Positions 1-10,017 of a stretch of 64,000 nucleotides of DNA are shown here, piece after piece. Source of the DNA: Sarocladium kiliense (lineage: Eukaryota > Ascomycota > Sordariomycetes > Hypocreales > Sarocladiaceae); NCBI GenBank assembly GCA_030734395.1, contig JAUZTG010000034.1:1240001-1304000 (forward strand). Reading direction: 5' to 3'. The notes below the pieces were generated by a model. It saw only the letters and a list, made by a program, of their open reading frames with translations. It was not told the origin of the DNA and searched no databases. Within the stretch, counting starts at the first letter, position 1. Every line of letters begins with the position of its first letter. Position numbers and translations under genes: made by a program.

Positions 1-424
1 TCTTAGTCTATTGCAACAATTCTATCATTCTTGCATCCGCAGTCTATCATTCTGACTGCTTCCGTAAGCCGAACGACCAGACTGAAAGTCCGCAACCGAT
101 GATGAAGCGTGCAATCCGCGCCTCATTACGGGTTGATGCTGGTGGGGAGGGGGGAGATGCACGTACAGTGTGTAAAATACAGTGTGGACCATTCACACTG
201 TGTGCCTTGGTCATGCCTCAGGCCAATCACGCGGCGCAAGGCACAGAGGTCTCACCCACGTCGCGGTTCGCGGAAGCGCAGAGCATCTGTCGAACATTTT
301 GGGATTTTGGCTACTTGAGCTCGGACAGACAATTCCCATCATCGCGCATTCTTCGCCAACCTCGACTCGCCTCTCATCTCGGACACGTACGCCAACCCGC
401 CGCTGCCCGTCAACGGAAAGCGCG
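1..424. other. Upstream flank, no gene seen
   Basis: No coding region is supported here. The stretch precedes the first exon of the Rsc7/Swp82 gene and probably holds its promoter and 5' leader. The short overlapping open frames match no family I recognise. Confidence 0.5.
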
Positions 425-2340
425 ATGCCTCCCGGACGACGATCGGGGCGCGCTGCCGCCAAGAAGGCTGCTGCTGCTCTTGGTAAGTTTGCCCTTTCTT
501 CCTAGTGCTCTGCATTCACCACGATTTGTTTGCCGTCACGCATCTTCGTCGCACCATTTGGCTGCCGTGCTGTGATAGTGCTCTCGTCCTTTAGGCGGCA
601 GTACCTTCCTCTCAATGCACTAGTCAAGCAAGCTGTCGCTTTTCTCTCCTGCATTCTGTCGCGCAATCCCTTCCCCCACGCTCAACATCCACGATGGCGC
701 CGCGCAACAAGATTCGGCTAAAGCTAACACGGCGCTCCCAACCTGCAGAGAGTACGCCGAAGACATTTCATGATGTAGATGGCGACGACGAACCAATGCC
801 TGACGCGAATGATGACGGCTCAGAACATGAGGAGCCTGCAGATGAGCCAGAGGATCAGGACGATGACGAGATCGACGATGGAGACGCCGACGCCGACGCC
901 GATGACACGAAACTCGAAGAATCTGGAGATGAGGATGGCGAGAAGAAGGATGGCTCAGCAGCCAACTCCACCAAGGAGCCCACGCCGCCACCCTCGGAGC
1001 CTGTCTACCGGAGAAAACGTCTTGGTCGTCCACCAAAGCATAAGCCACCAGGCTGGGACCCGATGATCACTATCACAAAGGAGGAACACGACGCTATGAC
1101 GCCGCGTCGCAGAGGAAGAGGTGGCTGGCGAGGACGTGGTGGACGGAAAGGTGGCCCGGCTGCACCCAAGGCTGAGCAGGTCATCGACGCAGAGGGCACG
1201 GTGGCAGAAATTGTCAACGACGAGTGTGTTCTGCCCGAGGACCCTGAAGGCGAGAAGAAGGTCGACAAGCTTGGAAACCTGGAGGATGGGCGCGATTACC
1301 GATGTCGCACATTCACAGTCCTTGGACGCGGCAACCGGCTTTACATGTTGTCCACGGAACCTGCTCGCTGCGTTGGTTTCCGCGACAGTTACCTCTTCTT
1401 CACCAAGCACCGCAAACTCTACAAGATCATTGTGGACGACGACGAAAAGAAGGACATGATCGAGCGTGATATCATCCCTCACTCGTACAAGGGCCGGTCA
1501 ATAGGTATCGTCACGGCGCGATCCGTCTTCCGCGAGTTCGGCGCGCGCATCATCGTTGGTGGCAGGCGCATCATCGATGACTATGCTGTTGCCGAGGCTA
1601 AGGCCCAGGGTGTTCAAGAGGGAGTGCTGGCTGATCCAGACGACAAGATCATTCCTGGCCAGCCTTACAACAAGAACCAGTACGTCGCATGGCACGGTGC
1701 CAGTGCAGTCTACCACACACAAGCACCAGCGGCACCCATCGCAAATGGCAAGCCGGAGTCCAAGAAGAGGAAGGTGAATGTCAACGACACGAATTGGATG
1801 TTGGAGCACGCGCGCGAAGCCAGGTATGTACACTTCGACGTTCAGTCGCTTGCGGAGCTAACACTCGTTACCAGTGTATTCAACGCCGGCATCAACGCCA
1901 TCAGGAAGCTCAACAACTCTGGGGTTTATGACATTCACACAAACATCATGCAATATCCTGCCATCATGCAACCCACGCGTGCACGAGCTGAGCAGATTGC
2001 ACCTGAAGACGAAGAAGCTCGCGCCTCAGGCAGCACCCTCTTCCCTCCCGTGCCATACAAGCTATCACGAAACTTTGCCGTAATGGACTTGTCGTACGAG
2101 AGCGGAGGCTGTGGTACCGCTGCAGCCAAGACCGACACGACTGACTTTCTCGCCTCATTCAACGGGCTTGAAGCTGTGCCGGAAGATATCAGGAACCTAC
2201 TGCCAGCAGACTGTCGTCGGGCCTTCGACGGCGCAGTGAGCAAGAACAAGGAGTGGGAAAGTCGCTGGGGCACGGAGCAGCAGATGATGGCACGAAGGGC
2301 ACCTGTCATTGACAAGGCGATTGTCCCATACAGCATGTGA
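425..2340 (+). CDS. RSC/SWI-SNF chromatin-remodelling subunit, Rsc7/Swp82 family
   Basis: A subunit of the fungal RSC or SWI/SNF nucleosome-remodelling complexes, acting in the nucleus. Proposed exons are 425..482, 602..1823 and 1875..2340. Exon 1 encodes a short basic start (MPPGRRSGRAAAKK), joined through a 119-nt intron to a long acidic, low-complexity region. A proline- and RGG-like basic stretch follows. The conserved CRC-subunit domain then begins near GRDYRCRTFTVLGRGNRLYM and runs through SVFREFGARIIVGGRRIIDDY and the GVYDIHTNIMQYP block. The second intron is 51 nt (1824..1874) and stays open in frame; removing it restores the usual EHAREAS-VFN join. The 602 acceptor was chosen on phase alone and is the least certain boundary; translation from the ATG at 694 is an alternative. 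Confidence 0.85.
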
Positions 2341-2852
2341 TGAGGGAATGAATGAGCTGGTGTTGGGGTGATCATACGGCTTTGTAATATTTTGCGGATA
2401 CCAACAGGCGATGGGCCTCCGAAGAGGCCTTGGTCGGCGCAATGGGCTTGGAGTTTTAGGCTGGATGCATAAAATAGACATCATTAAGATTTGATGGAAG
2501 TACAACTCGTCCAATTATGGAAGCATGCGGTGCTCAAAACAGTTGAGGCAGCGTCTATGTGGCGCTATGGAATTACAGCCCATTCTGCATCCTTTATACT
2601 GTTGAATGCAAGCAAACATGGCCATCAATATGAGTTTTCTCCCACTCGAGCAGCTTTTCAGCTCAACGGTGATTAGGCAATCATGATTCAGGTTATGGCT
2701 GTTTATTCTTTGGAACTACCCTTCCGCGACCAACTCGACATCACAGTGTAGATACTAAATGTGTCCTGTGTTATCAAGTTCAAGTAATAACGCCTCTGAT
2801 TATCGTCATGGAGGCATTTCCTCTCGCAAAGGCCGCAGCTGGTTTTTTGTCT
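2341..2852. other. Intergenic, 3' flanks of two converging genes
   Basis: The space lies between the Rsc7/Swp82 stop and the end of the first cysteine-rich gene on the other strand. I see no gene, RNA or repeat in it. Confidence 0.5.
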
Positions 2853-3068
2853 TTACTTCTTCTGCTTCTCGGTGCACGCTCGGCACTGGAGCTTGTCGGC
2901 TATAAGGCGGACGGCCGGTTTTTGGCCTTGATAATTCGGGCAGTCTTGGATACTCTCGATCTTGGCCTTGATGCCGGTTTCACATGGTACCTCAACGAAC
3001 AATTTTTGAGATACTTTAACTGCTTGGCAGATGCAGCAATGAAAGAAGTGGTCTTCGTAATAGCACAT
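2853..3068 (-). CDS. Small cysteine-rich protein, family member 1
   Basis: Encodes about 71 residues starting MCYYEDHFFHCCICQ. I do not recognise a named family. It shares a fixed pattern with four other small proteins in this window: Cys directly after the start Met (C2), a CxxC pair at 11/14, a lone Cys at 29, a DCPxY motif at 42-46 and a final CxxC at 62/65. An extra Cys sits at 12. The open frame runs further upstream, but this start was chosen because MC is the first position in every relative. There is no signal peptide or membrane segment, so it is probably intracellular. The paired CxxC motifs suggest metal (zinc) binding; that is inference. The C-terminus is lysine-rich (TEKQKK). Confidence 0.6.
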   Translation of the reverse strand: MCYYEDHFFHCCICQAVKVSQKLFVEVPCETGIKAKIESIQDCPNYQGQKPAVRLIADKLQCRACTEKQKK

Positions 3069-3311
3069 CGTGTGTGCCGAAAGGGGGATGATCCGCAGAT
3101 AAAGTTGGTTGTTGTTCCAGAGTTCTTGAGGTATCAGGGGATGGTGATTGCGGCAGAGACAAGAGGTCACAGAGGCAGATATTTGAAAACCGCAAGAATA
3201 TTAGTCTCGTATTTGATCAGCTATTCAGTTCAGGGGCCATCTGTCAGTCTTGAATCAAAGCAGGTATTAACCTCGCCATAACATAGTTGAATCACTCAAC
3301 AGTAACAACCC

Positions 3312-3515
3312 CTATTTCGACTGAACACAGCTTGAACACTTCTTTGAGGGATGCCTGGTATTCAAGGTCGTAGGAGGCTGATAGTGGGGACATCTCGTGA
3401 TCTTTCTGTTCGGGTTCTTCTCTCCATCCGGACACAGGATTTGTTGTGACCTCTCGGCGACTTTGTTACGCCCGCATGTGCTGCAGGCGTACTTGGTAGC
3501 TCTCACAAAACACAT
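3312..3515 (-). CDS. Small cysteine-rich protein, family member 2
   Basis: Encodes 67 residues, MCFVRATKYACSTCG... The pattern is C2, C11xxC14, C28, a CPHY block at 42-45 (Arg replaces the usual Asp before the Cys) and C60xxC63, which aligns with the four relatives. There is no signal peptide or transmembrane segment. It lies about 240 bp upstream of member 1 on the same strand. A TATATAA-like element near 3615 is in a plausible position for its promoter, roughly 100 bp before the start. Function unknown; a compact zinc-binding fold is the simplest guess. Confidence 0.6.
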   Translation of the reverse strand: MCFVRATKYACSTCGRNKVAERSQQILCPDGEKNPNRKITRCPHYQPPTTLNTRHPSKKCSSCVQSK

Positions 3516-4342
3516 TCTTGGCGTACTGAGTAAACGTTTGATGGGGGAATTGTGATGATCTGATCGAGACTACAGTATTCGAGGTTTCCTTGGAAGTGGA
3601 GCGGTCTGGCGTTGCTATATAACTTCAGTGTTCGAAACGCAGGTGGTCAGCGATGCTGCTTGATGCGAGTGTGTCTCTGATCCACGGTGTTCAAGGACGC
3701 ATGATCAATGAGTCTGCCACACAAGGCATTCAAGCGATGCCACTATATAAATCGCAGTGCGGCCCTTGATTCAGTTAGGCCCCCTAGGAGATCCGGTTTG
3801 GGGGCTTTCTAGAAGACAATGCGCCAAGTGGAGAGCTGATAACATCCCATTGTCAATGTCGAACTCTTTTCAAGGACAGCAATGGTCTGATTGTACTATA
3901 TTGGGGGGTCATTTTGACCCCAGCCATGCTCTTAGTTTTGCATGGTCTCAAGGTGCTGCCTGTGGGAAAGTATCCATCATTGTAGCAGGACGTCTCTCAA
4001 GTCGTCTCCGCAGTTCTGGTAGATACGAAAGCAGTGATTCGGTCAGTGGATGTATCAGTGATGGCTATCGCAACGGAACAGTCTGCTTTAGGCCTTCAGG
4101 TTGGAGCTGAAGTTACGGCGGAACTGATGAAATGCACGTTTGGACATTGGGACAGAGTCCCTCTTTCATGTTAATCAAACATGAGAACCGACCATATAAG
4201 TCTTGACGGCCCTCGTCATGCATATACGCATGCTAGATCGATGGCGTCCAAAGCTTTACTACCAATTATAACAGTGCGTCATATATTCTTAGGTCTCTCG
4301 TCTCCCTTGACTCAACGAGCTCTCATCGTCCTTTTTTCAGCA
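3516..4342. promoter_or_regulatory. Divergent promoter region between cysteine-rich genes
   Basis: About 830 bp separate minus-strand member 2 from plus-strand member 3. TATA-like sequences are visible near 3615 (towards member 2) and 3743 (plus orientation). A pyrimidine tract ending in cag lies two bases before the member 3 start, which may be the acceptor of a 5' leader intron. The ORF at 3757..4110 shows no recognisable features and I do not call it. Confidence 0.35.
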
Positions 4343-4561
4343 ATGTGTAAGGTATACATCGAGAGGCAACTCTGTCGCGAATGCGGCAAGGCGTCGAAAG
4401 AGTGGGAGTGGAAGCACTTGGACCGTGGGACCTGCGAGTGGTACGATAGTATGGGCTTGTCGGACAAGAAGGATTGTCCCCAGTACCGTAGGCGCCCTCA
4501 CTATGTCGATATAAGGGAGCTCAAGTGCAAGCGCTGCAGGAGCAGCTGCCGTATCATGTAA
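4343..4561 (+). CDS. Small cysteine-rich protein, family member 3, CaaX-like end
   Basis: Encodes 72 residues starting MCKVYIERQLCRECG. It has the full family pattern: C2, C11xxC14, C31, a KKDCPQY block with C45, and C62xxC65. The last four residues are C69-R-I-M preceded by a basic stretch (KCKRCRSS). This fits a C-terminal CaaX box, where Met at the end is typical of farnesyltransferase substrates. Member 4 ends in the equivalent CRIL. There is no signal peptide, so a cytosolic protein that may be lipid-anchored is the best reading. Start: the MC start conserved in all relatives; the open frame continues upstream to 4181 without resemblance. Confidence 0.65.
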   Translation: MCKVYIERQLCRECGKASKEWEWKHLDRGTCEWYDSMGLSDKKDCPQYRRRPHYVDIRELKCKRCRSSCRIM

Positions 4562-4806
4562 TATAGAGTGATGGACTTTAGTGTTCGTGATAAACCTTGA
4601 AGGTGGCTCACATCTGACTATCAATTCCATTAAGTGCGTGAGCAGTACACAACACTTGACCCATATCACAACACGATTGATCAAGCCCTCAAAAACAGCC
4701 TTGCACTCACTCCTGCATCTTTCAGCAACTATTTGAGGAGAGTAAACGGGACCTTCAGCCACCGGCAGACAGACAGCTTCCCTTGATAGCAGGGCCGACG
4801 CGCCCC

Positions 4807-6797
4807 TTAGAAGATCTTGTGCATGAAGCGCCTCCAGGCCGGAAGCCGAGCAATCTCAGCCTTATATGCATTGATAGCATCCCAGTCAAGATTGCGACGA
4901 CCAGTGTCAACATCAATCTGGTCAACAGTGAGCCATCCACTGCGCTTCCAGAAATAGCCAATGATCCAGAAAAGCATCACGACGGGAAGAGCCAGGTAGG
5001 ACTTGAAGAAAGCTTCAACACCGTCACTGCCGCCAAGATCCACCGCATCTGCGATAGCACCGTAGAGCTGGAAGAAGTCAGCGAGCATTTCAGTTGCAGA
5101 ATGTTATTCGGGCGTACCTGAGCAGCAAGGGCCAAGATGATAAAGAAGATTCCAAGCCATGACCCGTATACACCACCAACAGCCTGGAACGGGATCTCAT
5201 CCAGTGTGTGGCCATGGTGCTTCCAAGCTGCGCGGAATCTGATATGGGCAAAGCAAATAGATCCCCAGGTAAAGAGTACAGCCAGACCGGAGGTGGCCAG
5301 AAGCCAGTCAAACACGACACCCCCTGACGTAGCAATACTGACATAAGCGATCGGTCCGCAGCAGATGAGAGCAATAACAGAGAACAGTGGCCGTCCAGAT
5401 TTGTCAATGTAGGTGAACACTTGAGGCGCATAGCCTTGTTGAGCAAGAGCTGTGAGCGTACGCGATCCTCCGTACACGCATGACACACCCAGAGACAGAA
5501 CGGAAACCAGGATGATGACGTTCATGAAGTGATCGAACCCGTTGAGGCCAGCAAGCAGCCCAACCAAAACAAACGGGGAGGCCTTTGGATCGGGATAATC
5601 CGAGTCCGACAAGAGTCTTGGGTTATCAGCCCGAATGAGTAACCCAACGAAGAAGAGACCGAGAATATAGAAGAGAGTGATTCGCCAAAAGACCTGCTTG
5701 ACAGCGCCAGGGAGTGATTTCAGAGGATTGCGAGATTCAGCAGCAGCAAGGCCGACCAGCTCTGTGCCGGAGAAGGAGAAAGCCGCAGTGACAAACACAC
5801 CACAAAAGCCTCGGAACCCGTTCTGGAAAGCCCCAGGATTGTACCAGGTCCCGGCACCCTGATACTCGCTGTAGGCTCCGTCTGAAGGGCCACCACCAAG
5901 CACCAGGACGAAGGCAATGATTAGGAAGATTACAGTAGCCGTCAGCTTCAGTGTTGAGGCCCAGAACTCCTCTTCTGCGTAGCCGATGGCACCAAAGACA
6001 TTGATCAGAACGATGACGACGAGGAAGATGGTAATCCAAACAGCGATGTTGATCTCGTCGTTCCAGTAGGCGATAGTCATACCACAGACGGCAAGCTCAA
6101 GAGGCAAGGTGATGGCCCACGAGAAGCAATAGTTCCAACCCATGGCGAAGCCCCAGGAAGGATCGATGAACCGAGTCGAATAAAGATAAGCACCACCAGA
6201 GACGGGATACATCACCGCAAGTTCGCCAAGGGCCCAGACTGTAAGAGTGCGGCGTTAGTCAAGGATGATTGATAGCCACTTGGGATATACTGGGAATCGA
6301 AAATCAACGAGTAGTCCTTCTCAACCTACCAGTATTGAAGATCATGATACCCATGATGGAGAAACAGAGCACAAGGGAAGCAGGGCCCTAGTATTGAAAC
6401 AAGTCAGCCAGGGCTCTCAGGAGACAAGACAGGAATCCAAACCACTTATACTTACACCACTGGCAAGAGCACCACCAGATCCAACAAAGAAACCCGCACC
6501 AATAGATCCGCCGATGGCAATCATGTGCAAGTGACGAGATCTCATCTTTCGGTCCAGTTCCACGATGCCAGGCCCGTAGTGCCTCATCCTGAATGAGTCC
6601 AGGTTCAACCCATACTTGGTATAGAAGTCTTGGTCATCGTAGACATTGTGAATATCGGCCTGGATGTCTCCCTTGTGGAGAGCAACAGTCTGGGTAGCTG
6701 GAGCGCCATCGCCGACAACACTGTTCTTCTCCGAGGTCTTGTCTGGGCTGGCCTTGGTCGCATCAGGTGAGTCTGACATTTTGGGCAGATTGAACAC
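4807..6797 (-). CDS. Amino-acid permease, fungal YAT family (GAP1/INDA1-like)
   Basis: A plasma-membrane amino-acid/H+ symporter of the APC superfamily. Exons on the minus strand: 6797..6456, 6387..6330, 6238..5118 and 5067..4807, giving about 593 residues (587 from the second Met at 6779). A hydrophilic N-terminus leads into HYGPGIVELDRKMRSRHLH, then the first membrane helix with GGSIGAGFFVGSGGAL. The conserved ELAVMYPVSGGAYLYSTRF segment, FSFSGTELVGLAAAESRNP and the remaining helices follow, about twelve in all. The C-terminal tail ends RRFMHKIF. All four exons join in phase with consensus GT-AG introns of 50-91 nt. Paired GATAAG sites lie about 330 bp upstream, in keeping with nitrogen control. 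Exact substrate range cannot be read from sequence. Confidence 0.93.
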
Positions 6798-9077
6798 TGT
6801 GGACGGTCTTGTCGCAGAACTTCTTCTGAGGGTGGGAATGGGATGGAGAAGCGGGAAGCAGACAAGCTTGAGATCCTCAGGTGCCTCCGATCGAGGGTGT
6901 CAGGGGCTTCTTATAGGCGTGCGTATGCCATCATGCCAGATCAAGAGGTGTATTCTCCCACGCATGCTGATCCTGCCCCCCCGGGAAACTTCCGCTGTCC
7001 TTCGGTGTTGCCTTGTTGAGAGTGGTTCGATCGATGCCACCCACAGACGAGGGCACCCCCAACCCTTCCTGCCTTGAGATTGGACCATTGCAAGTCATTC
7101 ATACGGCGCATGTTGATAAGGGTCGATAAGGGGGAACATGGGTGCCAGTTCCTTGTCGTCTCGCCTCGAGTCAACCGGCGCTTCCGGGAGCTGTCCAGCA
7201 TTTCCTGGATCAACGTGCAGCCTGCCCTCCAGACGACTCTGGCTCGTTCAGGTCGCAACAAGAAGCCATAACCGGCTCTCTCATTGTTGAGCGCTTCGGA
7301 CGAGATAACCTTGTTTCCTCCTGCGGTTGGCTGCTTCGAGCCATTCTGAGAGAGGTTCAGCTGACTCCCCGCTCCCGCGGTGCTCTAGCATTAACCGCGT
7401 TAGTCCGTATCCTTATCGCTTTTAAGCGTAAGAGACCAGCGTTAGTCTTCAGGGCGTAGAAATCGAACCAATGGTGCCTCAGGAAGTGTGTAAGCAACCG
7501 GTGATGAGAAGGTCACCCTCCTGGGGCATTATCCCGCGAAGCGACGTCTCGTAATTCCTACATCTAAGCGCCATGAGTGACCTCCGAAACGGGCTGGACA
7601 CTAAAACTACATCAATCATGTGTTCCCACAGCGCTCCCTTGTCTGGTGTTGTTCGTCGTGTCTCGCACGTATATCTATCCCCGTCTTAGCCCCATGGAGT
7701 GCCGCCTTGGCCACTAGCCATGCGTGAACAGGGCCAATGGTGGACGTGGCCAAGCGGAGTTCCAAGGCGATCCCTGTCAGTTCTTGCTTCCATGCATCCT
7801 TCGAGAACAAGTCCTACACGGTCTCAACCTCCGACCTTCCACTTCCAGGGTCGGGGCCCTACGAATAGGAGGGTCAGGGTGAGATGAGATGCGGTGATAT
7901 CAGGGCCTTTCTACTTGTGGTGCGTGCGCCCCATAATGGCTATTTCTCAGCATGCCTACACCACACCGCATGTAGGTATCAACCGGCACATCACTGGGCT
8001 GGTTGGTTGGTTGGGCGGGCTGACCATTGATGAGCGTGCCCGATTCCTCTGGCCTGATGTCGAATGGAAGGTGCAGAATTGCAGGATGGCCATCATGCGC
8101 ATTTCTCAAAAGAGATCATGGAGGCTGCTGTGTGCTGGGGATGGAATCGCCTACGGTCGTGTGTAGGATGGGACAACCTCATCCTGTGCTACTAACTGCA
8201 CAGGATCCTTCACCAACATCGACCATAGGAAGACAGGCTTCGTCCTGGTTTGACTTGGACTGGTCGAGCAGCATTTGCGCCTGGTCTCATTCGGTGTGAC
8301 TGGCCATCTGATGCCCTCGGTGCCGCGACTCATCCCTCCCTTCTGGCAGCCGTCTCTTATCTTCGTCGCCCGACACAACATCAATTCCGGCGTAAGCTCC
8401 GCAGACGTGGACCACATACTGGCACACCTTCATTCTCCTGAAGACATCCGGACATGCGCATTGGCAGTGGAATCCTCGTATTGCTCTGACACGTGAGGGT
8501 ACGAGGCTGATTCTGTTGTTATGCGGGCTTTTGACTAGATCCCCAATGCAGAATCACCTGACTTGATCAATGATCGCGGTGGGTTCCACCTCTCCGATAT
8601 CCTGTGTGAGTCGCAACGGAGAGGTTCGCAAAGAGGTCTCTGCGCTAGCTGCTGAGAACCCATGAGACAGCCATTTGCCTTCTTAGCTTCAAGCACCTAA
8701 GAAACAAAAGAGCTCTACGTTCGCCTCGATCAGGCCCATATGCTCATCCAGGTCTCAGCTACTCTGGACAAGCCTCTTCTTCGCAGCTCAAGACGGAGTG
8801 CACATCAAATGAGGCTGCGGCGCAGGGTTACCCCGTTCACTTCCCACTCGTGGAACCCTTCGATTCACTGACTAGAATCCCATGAAACTACGCTACATCA
8901 CATGCCATTTTTACGGTGGCGCAAACACAATCTGAAGGGACAGCACACCCTATGCATTGATACACGTGTGACGGAGCCACGATTCCTTTTGAAGGCCCTA
9001 TGTACTCCAAACAAGGTATGGGCAGCAATACTACACTGCCGCTTAACTGGAGATCGAGTTTACTTCAACGAGCAATA
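6798..9077. other. Gene-free spacer between permease and cysteine-rich member 4
   Basis: About 2.3 kb without a supportable gene. Open frames are under 110 codons, overlap one another on both strands and show no motif or start context I trust. The first 500 bp probably contain the permease promoter. No repeats or transposon ends were evident by eye. Confidence 0.5.
7115..7130 (+). promoter_or_regulatory. Paired GATA sites upstream of the permease
   Basis: Two GATAAG hexamers (7115-7120 and 7125-7130) lie ten bases apart, about 320-330 bp upstream of the permease start. Another CTTATC occurs near 7410. Closely paired GATA elements are the classic binding arrangement for AreA/NIT2-type nitrogen regulators; occupancy is inferred. 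Confidence 0.5.
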
Positions 9078-9308
9078 ATGTGTTCCAATCAGTCCATCAA
9101 ATACTCCTGCCCCAGGTGTGGCACTTTGGTTCACCTAGTTCACAAGCCAGAGCCGTGTGGGAGATGTCCTTTGTATGACCGACTGGGTCTTACCAGGAAG
9201 AAGGATTGCCCCGAGTGGGAAGGAGTCGTATGGTCACGGTCCAAAACAGTGTGCAGAAGATGCCACAAGAATAAGCCACGTCCGGATCAACGCTGCCGTA
9301 TCCTGTGA
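9078..9308 (+). CDS. Small cysteine-rich protein, family member 4, CaaX-like end
   Basis: Encodes 76 residues starting MCSNQSIKYSCPRCG. Pattern: C2, C11xxC14, C27 (plus C30), the block GLTRKKDCPEW with C44, and C59xxC62. It is the closest relative of member 3: both share a YDxxGLxxKKDCP block and a basic tail ending in Cys-Arg-Ile-aliphatic. Here the final four residues are C73-R-I-L, a CaaX form whose terminal Leu favours geranylgeranylation. There is no signal peptide. The start was set at the family MC; an upstream in-frame ATG at 9000 would add 26 unrelated residues. The molecular role is unknown. Confidence 0.65.
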   Translation: MCSNQSIKYSCPRCGTLVHLVHKPEPCGRCPLYDRLGLTRKKDCPEWEGVVWSRSKTVCRRCHKNKPRPDQRCRIL

Positions 9309-9768
9309 TTGCCTGTAGCGAAGTCCAGGTATACCTGTCAAGGCCTAAGTTCGCGCGAGGAGGAGCTTGATCAAGCAATCAGATGTTGCTTCACGATTCA
9401 GTGACCTTGTAGCTTGAGTCAGCGTACACATAGACACTTCTTATGTGCAGATAGCAGAAGCGTCTGTCTCAATTTGGTGAGGAAACATTCGCTGTTGCGT
9501 GATGCAGGTGCATGCTGCAGCTAGACAAAGCCAAAGACGTCACATTTTGCCCGCAAGAGCAGTAATTTAAGTCCAACCCGCCAAAAGGGTAGAACGATGC
9601 TCAACGCTGAAATTGAGCCTCCATATGCAATTTTAATAGCAACCTGAAGCGCCGGCCTGAGCTTTTCGCCTTTGACATGTCCCGATCCCCCATATCACTC
9701 ACTGACCTAACGAACCAAGGTACCATATCAACAGCCATCTCTAGGGTAAGCATACATTCGAGAGCGCC
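9309..9768. other. Spacer between cysteine-rich members 4 and 5
   Basis: About 460 bp that should contain the promoter of member 5. I recognise nothing else in it. Confidence 0.4.
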
Positions 9769-10017
9769 ATGTGTGAAGAAATCCATGTCAAGATCTGCTG
9801 CAGAGACTGCCTAAAGGAAGTGCGCCGTGAGGGGAGGCCTAATGAAGGCTATTGCTCGAGATATGCGTTACTGGGCTTGAAGAACAAGTCTGATTGTCCC
9901 TCATGGGGGCCTGTCAGGGTACTCCATGAGAAATCGACGTACTGTGATGCTTGCTGGGAGAAGTTGATGCAGGCTGAGGCAGCCGAAGAGGCATCCTGGT
10001 GGAATCAGCCTGGATAA
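9769..10017 (+). CDS. Small cysteine-rich protein, family member 5
   Basis: Encodes 82 residues starting MCEEIHVKICCRDCL. Pattern: C2, C11xxC14 (extra C10), C29, GLKNKSDCPSW with C43, and C59xxC62. The middle block YALLGLKNKSDCPSW aligns closely with members 3 and 4. Unlike them it has no CaaX end; the last CxxC is followed by an acidic, tryptophan-containing tail (QAEAAEEASWW). The shared core with differing tails suggests paralogues sent to different places or partners. No signal peptide or membrane segment. Function unknown. Confidence 0.65.
   Translation: MCEEIHVKICCRDCLKEVRREGRPNEGYCSRYALLGLKNKSDCPSWGPVRVLHEKSTYCDACWEKLMQAEAAEEASWWNQPG

Noticed and set aside
3757..4110. 117-codon plus-strand open frame between cysteine-rich genes
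   Set aside because: Does not carry the family cysteine pattern and occupies the likely divergent promoter.
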